Origin: Opitutia bacterium UBA6410 | GTDB lineage: Bacteria > Verrucomicrobiota > Verrucomicrobiia > Opitutales > Intestinicryptomonadaceae | Length of the DNA: 15,702 bases | Assembly (NCBI GenBank): GCA_002437405.1 | Contig: DJPO01000088.1 | Span: 929 to 16,630, forward strand | Reading direction: 5' to 3' | Shown here: positions 7,036-12,856 of the stretch, in pieces | Layout: each line of letters starts with the position of its first letter | Position numbering within the stretch: the stretch's first letter is position 1 | Notes under the pieces: model-generated | Database searches by the model: none | Seen by the model: the letters and a program-made list of their open reading frames with translations, nothing else | What the model was told of the DNA's origin: nothing | Made by a program: the position numbers and the translations under genes

Positions 7036-7833
7036 ATGAAATACATAGACACCCACGCCCATTTGGATTCCTTCAAGCCGCTCGAGAAAATCGACGAAAT
7101 CGTCGCCCGCGCGCGCGGCGCGTCGGTAGAGAAAATCGTCGTTTGCTCGACCAAGCCCGACGACTGGCTTTTCTACGAGTCGCTCGCCCGCCGTTTCCGC
7201 GGGGAGGTTTTCTGGCAGATTGGAATCCACCCCGAGGACATTTCCGACAACTGCGAGCTTGCGTTCGACGCGCTGCCGTCGTTTTTCGCGTCCGACACTC
7301 CGCCCGTTGCAATCGGCGAAATCGGGCTGGATTTCTACCGCCCGCCGTCGGACGCCGACGAATTCGAGGCTATGAAAGCCCGCCAGTTGGAGATTTTTTC
7401 GCGCCAGCTCGAGCTTGCCGAATCCTTCCCCGAGGCGAAAATCTGCGTCCACGCCCGCTCGAGCGTCCGCGAGTGCATCGACGCAATCGAAAGGGCGGGG
7501 ACGGATTTTTCGCGCGTGGTTTTCCACTGCTTTTCGGGGAGCGTTGCGGAGCTTGCCGAGCTGAACGAGCGCGGCGGGCGGGCGTCGTTCACGGGGATTT
7601 TGACTTACAAAAGCGCGGGGGAAATGCGCGAATGTATGCTCGCGCAGGGAATCGGGCGGCTTATGTTTGAGACGGACTGCCCGTATCTCGCGCCCGTCCC
7701 GCTGCGGGGGACTGTGAACGAACCCGCGAATATCCCGATAATCGCCAAGGCAGCCGCCGAGATTTTCGGAAAAAACATAGAATATATTGCCGACGCGGTT
7801 TACGAAAATTCGCGCGGGTTTTTCGGAATCTGA
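7036..7833 (+). CDS. TatD-family metal-dependent hydrolase (DNase-like)
   Basis: A 265-residue TatD-family TIM-barrel hydrolase; characterised members act as 3'-5' exonucleases or DNases with divalent metals in the cytoplasm. The metal ligands are all visible: His7 and His9 (DTHAHLD), Glu95 (GEIGLDFY), His139 (CVHAR), His164 (FHCFSGS) and Asp214 (ETDCPYLAP). Length is normal. The ATG at 7036 is used because MKYIDTHAHLD is the family N-terminus. The frame continues upstream to 6727, but those residues overlap rpsB and its leader and are not TatD-like. No Shine-Dalgarno sequence precedes the start. The gene diverges from rpsB and converges on the amidohydrolase. It could be the YcfH or TatD paralogue; the sequence does not decide. 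Confidence 0.92.
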   Translation: MKYIDTHAHLDSFKPLEKIDEIVARARGASVEKIVVCSTKPDDWLFYESLARRFRGEVFWQIGIHPEDISDNCELAFDALPSFFASDTPPVAIGEIGLDFYRPPSDADEFEAMKARQLEIFSRQLELAESFPEAKICVHARSSVRECIDAIERAGTDFSRVVFHCFSGSVAELAELNERGGRASFTGILTYKSAGEMRECMLAQGIGRLMFETDCPYLAPVPLRGTVNEPANIPIIAKAAAEIFGKNIEYIADAVYENSRGFFGI

Positions 7834-7852
7834 ATCTCTGAATTTTTTCGGA

Positions 7853-7890
7853 GTTCGGAACGCCGAGTCCGAATCCGAACGCGGTTTTTT
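7853..7890 (+). terminator. Probable terminator after the TatD-family gene
   Basis: GTTCGGA (7853-7859) can pair with TCCGAAC (7874-7880), or TTCGGA with the nearer TCCGAA (7868-7873). GCGG and six T (7885-7890) follow. On the opposite strand the same hairpin is followed by CTCCGAAAAAATT, which is weaker. The rest of the gap to the convergent gene (7891-7962) shows nothing clear. Confidence 0.45.
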
Positions 7891-7962
7891 GCCGCTACCC
7901 GCACGAATGGCGGAGTAAAAGCGGTGCGGCGCGAGGAAGCGAAACTGCGCGGCTTTGCGCTG

Positions 7963-8832
7963 CTACCGCGAATATAAAAACTCGAAATTTTGCGAAAAAA
8001 AACTCTGCGCGACTTCCTCCGCGACTGCGCTTTTTGCCTCGCCGACGATGGTGTCCATTTCCTCTTCGCGGAATTTGCGGGGGTAGAGCCGAATGGGGTA
8101 GTCCGAGCCGTAAAGGGCGCGGTCGGGATATTTTTTTGTTGCGCGGGCGAGGGCGGCGGAGTCGTTTGTAAGCGGGAACGCGGCGGTGTCGAAATAGACG
8201 TTGGGCGGAAGCGGGAATCCGTCGAGCGCGTCGCCGCCCGAAAAGTGGGCGAATATGAATTTTGTGTCGGGATTTCGGCGCGCGGCTTCGTAGGCGGCGT
8301 CGAAGTTTGTCGCGACTTTCCCCAAATATTGCCTTTCGGATTTTTCCGTCAAGTGTATGCAAATCGGGAAATTCGCCTCGGCGCAGGCTCGGGCGATTCC
8401 CGAAAATTCCTCCGAGAGGAAGTCGAAATTCTGGACGCCGTCGTGCAGCTCGCCGATTCCCGAAAAGCCCGCGTCGCGCAATTTTGAAATTTGTCTTTCG
8501 GGGTCGGGAAATTTTGCGGGGTTTATCGATGCGAACGCCGAAATCCTGTCGGGGTACGCGGCGGCGAATTTTATTATACGCGCGTTTTCCGAGTCGCACG
8601 TTGCGGGATTTACCCAGTACCACCCCTGAATTACGGCGCGCTCGACGCCCGCGCTATCCATATCGCGCAAAAACTTGTCGGCGTCGGGGAATCCCTGAAG
8701 CGACTTTTTGCCGTCGGGGCGTTTGCCGACGAGCTTCCCCCAATAAAATTCGCCGTTTTTCTCCGCCCATTTTTCGGGGCAGTCCGCGATTTTGGGCGGG
8801 AAAAAGTGCGTATGGCAGTCGGTTATTTTCAA
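7963..8832 (-). CDS. Amidohydrolase family protein (amidohydrolase_2 / ACMSD-like), TTG start
   Basis: A 289-residue TIM-barrel metal hydrolase of the amidohydrolase-2 group, which includes ACMSD-type decarboxylases and lactonases. Visible metal and catalytic positions are His7 and His9 (DCHTHFF), His160 (ICIHLTE), His196 (FAHFSGG) and Asp244 (YGSDYPIR). The natural reaction cannot be read from the sequence. The start codon is TTG at 8832-8830: no ATG is available in frame before the stop at 8845-8847, and TTG gives the family-typical MKITDCHTH start 2 nt after the uppP stop. A CTG at 8838 is the only other upstream option. It is the last gene of the recR-uppP unit and probably relies on translational coupling, as no ribosome-binding site is seen. 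It converges on the TatD-family gene. Confidence 0.82.
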   Translation of the reverse strand: MKITDCHTHFFPPKIADCPEKWAEKNGEFYWGKLVGKRPDGKKSLQGFPDADKFLRDMDSAGVERAVIQGWYWVNPATCDSENARIIKFAAAYPDRISAFASINPAKFPDPERQISKLRDAGFSGIGELHDGVQNFDFLSEEFSGIARACAEANFPICIHLTEKSERQYLGKVATNFDAAYEAARRNPDTKFIFAHFSGGDALDGFPLPPNVYFDTAAFPLTNDSAALARATKKYPDRALYGSDYPIRLYPRKFREEEMDTIVGEAKSAVAEEVAQSFFSQNFEFLYSR

Positions 8833-8834
8833 TT

Positions 8835-9863
8835 TCAGATTAGGTTAAAATAGAGCAGCCCCGCGAGCAACGCCGCCAAAAGTATGCGGTAGTACGCGAA
8901 CGGCACAAGCCCCCTGCGCGTCAAAAAGCCCACAAACCACTTTACCGAAACCGCCGCCGCGACGAATGCCACGAACATTCCCAAGCAGAGCGGGCCGACG
9001 GAAATCGCGCGCAAAACGGCGTCGCCGTCCTTGACGATTTTGAAGAGCGAGGCGGCGGAGAGGGTGATTAGCCCGAGCAGAAAGCTGAATTTTGCCGAGT
9101 CCGCGGGTTTCAGCCCCGCCGCGTATCCGCCGATAATCGTCATCATCGAGCGGCTCGTTCCCGGCCACATCGCGACGCATTGGAGGATTCCCACGAGCAG
9201 CGCGGAACGGACTTTCATATCCGAAAGTTTCGTGAATCTTGTGCAGGCGAATGCGTTTGCCTTGTCGAACCGCCTTTGCACGACCACCATCAAAACCGCC
9301 CCGAAAAACAGTGCGGCGATTACGGGTACGACTCCGAACAAAACCCTTTCGATGAAATCGTATGCAAACAATCCGACGATTGCCGCGGGCAGGAATGCCG
9401 CGATTAGGTTGCGCAGGAGTCTAAGCCCCTCGGGGTTTTTGCCTATCAGCCCGAAAAGCATTTTCAGCAGGCTTTCCCAATAGATTATCGCGACCGCAAA
9501 AATCGCCCCAAGCTGGATTACGATTGCGTAGGCGTCGGCGGCGGCTTTGAGCGTCAGCGGCTCGAAATTTTTGTTCAAAACGGCGTCGCCGTTTGCGTCG
9601 ACAAGCGGCTCTTCGTCGTCGAGCCCGAGGAACGAGTTCGCCAAAATCAGGTGCCCCGTTGACGAGACGGGCAGGTATTCGGTAAGCCCCTCGACGAGCC
9701 CGAGAACGACTGAGTCCGAATAGGAGATGTCGTTTTTGGCGGGCTTTGCGGTTGTCCGCGTTTCGGCGGTTATTGCGGACGGGTCGGGCGCGATTTCGTT
9801 GACGACTTGCGCCGAGAGCACTGCCGCGAAGGTCAGGAAAAAAACTGTTAATAGGCGTTTCAT
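8835..9863 (-). CDS. uppP: Undecaprenyl-diphosphatase with N-terminal leader-like extension
   Basis: UppP/BacA removes a phosphate from undecaprenyl diphosphate, recycling the lipid carrier for peptidoglycan and other surface polymers; it is a multi-pass inner-membrane enzyme. The first signature is at 58-71 (EGLTEYLPVSSTGH, containing the ExxxE Glu58/Glu62). The second is PGTSRS at 234-239 with Arg238. Several hydrophobic helices follow each other to the C-terminus. At 342 residues it is about 70 longer than usual. The extra parts are a signal-peptide-like N-terminus with a polar linker (1 to about 48) and an acidic insertion between the first signature and the next helix (about 81-106). The ATG at 9863 lies 2 nt past the recR stop. 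A longer upstream frame overlaps recR and is rejected. Confidence 0.93.
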   Translation of the reverse strand: MKRLLTVFFLTFAAVLSAQVVNEIAPDPSAITAETRTTAKPAKNDISYSDSVVLGLVEGLTEYLPVSSTGHLILANSFLGLDDEEPLVDANGDAVLNKNFEPLTLKAAADAYAIVIQLGAIFAVAIIYWESLLKMLFGLIGKNPEGLRLLRNLIAAFLPAAIVGLFAYDFIERVLFGVVPVIAALFFGAVLMVVVQRRFDKANAFACTRFTKLSDMKVRSALLVGILQCVAMWPGTSRSMMTIIGGYAAGLKPADSAKFSFLLGLITLSAASLFKIVKDGDAVLRAISVGPLCLGMFVAFVAAAVSVKWFVGFLTRRGLVPFAYYRILLAALLAGLLYFNLI

Positions 9864-9865
9864 TT

Positions 9866-10462
9866 TTAGAAAAGTTTGCGGGATTCGAGCGCGCTCTTGA
9901 TTGTCCCCGAGTCCGCGAAGCCGAGCTGGCTGCCGCTCGGCAGTCCGAACCCAATCCGCGTGAGCCTTACCGCGCGCGGGGCTGCTATGCGCTCCTGAAT
10001 GTAGTGGCAGGTCGCCTCCGCTTCGATGTCGTTTGAGAGGGCGAGGATTATTTCGGTTATTCCCGATTCGTCGACGCGCTTGGATAGGGCGGCGAGGTTG
10101 AGCTTTTCGGGGCCGATTTTTTTCAGGGGCGAGAGTTTTCCGCCCAAGACGTGGTATTTGCCGCGCCACGCCCCCGACTTTTCGATTGCGGCGATGTCGG
10201 AGGCTTTTTCGACGACGCACAGGGCGTCGGATATTCTCGAGGCGTCGGCGCAGATTTCGCAGAGCTGCCCGTTTTCGGCGAGTCCGAAGCATTCGGGGCA
10301 GGGGGTAATCCGCCCGAGAGCCGCCGTTATCGCTTCGGCGATTTCGAGTGCGTCGGCGCGGTTTTCGAGCGCGAGGTGCATTGCCATTCTCTCCGCGCTT
10401 TTCTGCCCCGTCCCGGGGAGTTTTTTCAGGGCGTTTTTCAGCCTGTCGAACGATTTGCTCAT
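9866..10462 (-). CDS. recR: Recombination mediator protein RecR
   Basis: RecR acts with RecO and RecF to load RecA at single-strand gaps. The 198-residue length is standard. Domains in order are a helix-hairpin-helix (LPGTGQKSAERMAMHL, about 15-30), a four-Cys zinc finger (CPECFGLAENGQLCEIC, about 55-71), a Toprim domain (ALCVVEKASDIAAIE, then HVLGGKLSPLKKIGPE), and the C-terminal FGLPSGSQLGFADSGTI, which corresponds to the conserved G-x-P-x-G-S-x-L-x-(Y/F)-x-D-x-x-T-(L/I) segment. It lies downstream of ybaB, the common bacterial order. The 153-nt gap with a hairpin suggests its own promoter, although I could not identify a convincing one. It is followed directly by uppP. Confidence 0.97.
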   Translation of the reverse strand: MSKSFDRLKNALKKLPGTGQKSAERMAMHLALENRADALEIAEAITAALGRITPCPECFGLAENGQLCEICADASRISDALCVVEKASDIAAIEKSGAWRGKYHVLGGKLSPLKKIGPEKLNLAALSKRVDESGITEIILALSNDIEAEATCHYIQERIAAPRAVRLTRIGFGLPSGSQLGFADSGTIKSALESRKLF

Positions 10463-10509
10463 GGCGTATCCGCGTTTTTTTTAACGCAAATTTTTTGCAG
10501 TGGTTGAAG

Positions 10510-10540
10510 AAAATATAAACCGCGACGAATCGCGGTTTTT
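10510..10540 (-). terminator. Hairpin between ybaB and recR, probable weak terminator
   Basis: A perfect 9-base stem, AAACCGCGA (10517-10525) with TCGCGGTTT (10530-10538), and a 4-base loop. On the minus strand it is followed by ATATTTTC, a poor T run; on the plus strand by only two more T. It lies about 80 bases past ybaB, and a second small stem CCCGAC/GTCGGG (10597-10602, 10610-10615) is nearer the ybaB stop. Partial termination or RNA processing is plausible. Confidence 0.5.
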
Positions 10541-10615
10541 GCGCGTCGGCGGCACAATCGGCTCCGCCGAGGCGTTTCGGAACTTAATGGGCGCGCCCCG
10601 ACGCCGAAGGTCGGG

Positions 10616-10924
10616 CTACATCAGCCCGGGAATGGAGAAGCCGCCCGTGATTTTGTTCATCTCGGCTTCGCTCTTGGCGCGGGCTTTCGACGTTGCGTCT
10701 TCGACTGCCGCGACGATGGATTCTTCGACGCTCGCGACGTCTTCCTTCAGGAATTCGGGATCGAGCTTAATCGACTTGAGCACTCCCTGTCCCGTAACCG
10801 TCGCCTTTACCGCTCCGCCCGCAGCCGAGCCTTCCACGGTTAGATTTGCGAGTTCCGTCTGTACGGATTCCATCGCCTTTTGCATTTTTTGCGCCTGTTT
10901 CAAAAGTTTGCCGACTCCGGCCAT
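10616..10924 (-). CDS. ybaB: YbaB/EbfC-family nucleoid-associated DNA-binding protein
   Basis: A 102-residue member of the YbaB/EbfC family, small homodimeric proteins that bind DNA and associate with the nucleoid. The N-terminal helix carries LLKQAQKMQKAMESVQ (about 7-22), followed by the central beta segment with VEGSAAGGAVKATVTGQG and the conserved LKSIKLDPEFLKED, then a C-terminal helix ending in MNKITGGFSIPGLM. This matches the family in length and order. AAAGGACG lies upstream of the ATG as a good ribosome-binding site. It is commonly found between dnaX and recR. Here recR follows but dnaX is absent, and the upstream neighbour 20 nt away is a PP2C phosphatase gene, so it is probably co-transcribed with that gene. 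Confidence 0.93.
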   Translation of the reverse strand: MAGVGKLLKQAQKMQKAMESVQTELANLTVEGSAAGGAVKATVTGQGVLKSIKLDPEFLKEDVASVEESIVAAVEDATSKARAKSEAEMNKITGGFSIPGLM

Positions 10925-10944
10925 ATTCGTCCTTTATTTGATTG

Positions 10945-12378
10945 TTAAATTTTTTTGACTGTCAGCAGCGTGAGGTCGTCGCCGTACGTTTTGGCGGGCG
11001 ACATAAACCTTTCCACCGACTTTATTATTTCGTCGTTTAAATCATTGGCATTTCTCGAGCGCAATGTCGAGACTGTTTGCGCCAAATTTTTCTCCGAAAA
11101 TTCAACTCCCTGCCGATTCGTCGCTTCGGTCAGTCCGTCCGTGTACATTACCAGAACGTCCCCGTCGTCCATTTTGAGGCGGCAGTCGTCGATTACATCG
11201 TCGAAAAGCTCTTCCGATACCATTCCGAGCGCCATTCCGCTCGACTTTATCGGCTCTGCGGGCGTCTGCGCCCCCGACTTTGCGAGCAGCGGAGGTTCGT
11301 GCCCCGCGCGGGCGAAAACGGCTTCGCCCGTGTCGGTGTCGATTATCATATATATTATGGTAATGAACATATCCGAGCGCATCGCTTTGACCATCTCGGC
11401 GTTCAACGCTTTCAGCGTCTGGGCAGGCGACTTGCCCGTCATGGCGATGTACCGCAGCTTTGTCTGGCACAGAGCCATCAGAATCGCCGCCGAAATCCCC
11501 TTGCCCGAAACGTCGCCGATTACAACCCCCATTTTGCCGTTGGGGAGCTTGAAGAAGTCGTAGAAGTCGCCGCCGATTAGCTGTTGCGGGAAGTATTTTA
11601 CGGCAAACTGCATATTCGGAGTCTGCGGCACCTGCTCGGGCAGAAGGTAGCGCTGGACGCTGCTTGCAAGGCGCAGGTCGAACTCCAGCTTGTTTTTCAT
11701 AATCAGCGCGGAGACCGCCTCCGCGTTTTGCAGCGCAAGGGCGCATTGCTCGCCGAGCGATTTTGCGAGCGAAAAATCCGTCTCCGAAAACGACTTCCCG
11801 CTAATCGGGTTTGCCACCGCCAGAACGCCGCTTAGCTGGTCGCGGAAAATCATCGGAACAACCATAAAGCTGCGGATTTTCAGCGAGTCGTCTTTGTGTT
11901 TTATAACGCGCGGGTCTTTTGCGGCGTCCTTTATCAAAACGCCTTTGCCCGAAACCGAGACTTCGCCGACGAGCCCTTCGTTGGGTTCGACGGTCTCGCG
12001 GCGCAGGGCGTTTTCTATGAATGTACAGCGCAGCTGGTCGTTTTTCTGCTTGCCGACGGCGATTGTCTGGGGCGGGAAGAGCCCTTCGCTCGCCTTGACT
12101 ACCAGCCTGCCGTCGGGTTCTTTTTCGTACGCGCACGCGCTCATCGCCCCGCACGAAAGCGCGGTTGCGCGGACAATGCGGCGGTAGATTTTTTCGCGGT
12201 TCGCGCCCTCTCCGATGTCGTCTGCGCTGCGGTGCAGAAAGTCGATGATTACCTGCCTTTCCTCTTTCATTCTGTCAAGCTCGTCGAGCGCGCCGATGTA
12301 CCTGCGTTGCTGTTTTATCCCGAAGTACGTTCCGGACGCGGCGGCGAGAAGCAAAAATATGAAGAAGGCGTAAATCAT
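10945..12378 (-). CDS. Membrane-anchored GAF-PP2C (SpoIIE/RsbU-like) serine phosphatase
   Basis: A 477-residue regulatory phosphatase. The layout is one N-terminal membrane helix (about 3-20), a short charged helical linker, a GAF domain (about 55-220, with GLVGEVSVSGKGVLIKD and RSFMVVPMIFRDQLSGVLAV), a coiled linker (LIMKNKLEFDLRLASSVQRYLLPEQ), and a PP2C/SpoIIE catalytic domain (about 250-477). Metal-binding acidic residues are intact: Asp271 (IGGDFYDF), Asp289 (GDVSGKG), Asp414 (YTDGLTEA) and Asp468 (GDDLTLLTV). The family dephosphorylates STAS-domain antagonists in partner-switching pathways, and GAF provides the sensing input. Its start codon overlaps the stop of the STAS gene as ATGA, so that STAS protein is the likely substrate (inference). 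The signal sensed is unknown. Confidence 0.93.
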   Translation of the reverse strand: MIYAFFIFLLLAAASGTYFGIKQQRRYIGALDELDRMKEERQVIIDFLHRSADDIGEGANREKIYRRIVRATALSCGAMSACAYEKEPDGRLVVKASEGLFPPQTIAVGKQKNDQLRCTFIENALRRETVEPNEGLVGEVSVSGKGVLIKDAAKDPRVIKHKDDSLKIRSFMVVPMIFRDQLSGVLAVANPISGKSFSETDFSLAKSLGEQCALALQNAEAVSALIMKNKLEFDLRLASSVQRYLLPEQVPQTPNMQFAVKYFPQQLIGGDFYDFFKLPNGKMGVVIGDVSGKGISAAILMALCQTKLRYIAMTGKSPAQTLKALNAEMVKAMRSDMFITIIYMIIDTDTGEAVFARAGHEPPLLAKSGAQTPAEPIKSSGMALGMVSEELFDDVIDDCRLKMDDGDVLVMYTDGLTEATNRQGVEFSEKNLAQTVSTLRSRNANDLNDEIIKSVERFMSPAKTYGDDLTLLTVKKI

Positions 12379-12851
12379 TTATTCTCTTTTTTCAGGAAGG
12401 AGATTACGTCCTCGAACTTGTTTTTGTTCGCGTCGTCCGCCTCGACGAGGTTTTCGTGGGCGGAGAGGATATTCGCGTGGGTCGCGTTGTTCGAGGGCAG
12501 GAATTCGTCGGTGGGCTTTGGCATCGCGCTCGGGTCTTCCGCGACTTTCACGAGCTTCACGATTCCGAGGTTGTCGATAAGCTCCCTGTTGCGGTCGTTG
12601 AGGTTCAGCATCGTCAGGTCTCCGCCGACTTTTTTGATTTTCAGAGCCGCCCCCGCGACCATTCCCAAAAACGTGCTGTCCATACCCAGACAGCGCGAGC
12701 AGTCCACGACGATTTTCAGGCAGCCGCGCTCGATTGCCTTTGCGAAAAACTCCCCGACATTTCGGCAGTTCAGATAATTCGCCTTGCCGACGACCGCCAT
12801 TGTGGCGGTCGTGCCGGTGATTCCGACGAGGTATTTTGTTTCTTCGGGCAT
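12375..12851 (-). CDS. STAS-domain protein, anti-sigma factor antagonist-like
   Basis: A 158-residue protein with a STAS domain in about residues 5-108. The phosphorylation loop reads LGMDSTFLG, with Ser59 following the conserved Asp58 in the position of the SpoIIAA/RsbV phosphoserine. Preceding KIVVDCSRC and following GGDLTMLNL fit the STAS strands. A polar, acidic tail of about 45 residues (from DPSAMPKP to the C-terminus) is extra compared with classical antagonists of about 110 residues. In known systems the unphosphorylated form binds a kinase/anti-sigma factor and frees its partner. The gene begins 5 nt after the acnA stop and overlaps the phosphatase start by ATGA, so the three are very likely co-transcribed. 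No kinase or sigma factor gene is in the window. Confidence 0.88.
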   Translation of the reverse strand: MPEETKYLVGITGTTATMAVVGKANYLNCRNVGEFFAKAIERGCLKIVVDCSRCLGMDSTFLGMVAGAALKIKKVGGDLTMLNLNDRNRELIDNLGIVKLVKVAEDPSAMPKPTDEFLPSNNATHANILSAHENLVEADDANKNKFEDVISFLKKENK

Positions 12852-12856
12852 CGGGC

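Noticed and set aside
6801..7154. N-terminal extension of rpsB by 118 codons
   Set aside because: The added residues are unlike S2, overlap the tatD-like gene on the other strand and include the leader hairpin. A good ribosome-binding site marks the ATG at 6800.
9864..10292. N-terminal extension of uppP through recR
   Set aside because: The added sequence is Arg-rich and out of frame with recR, which is clearly real.
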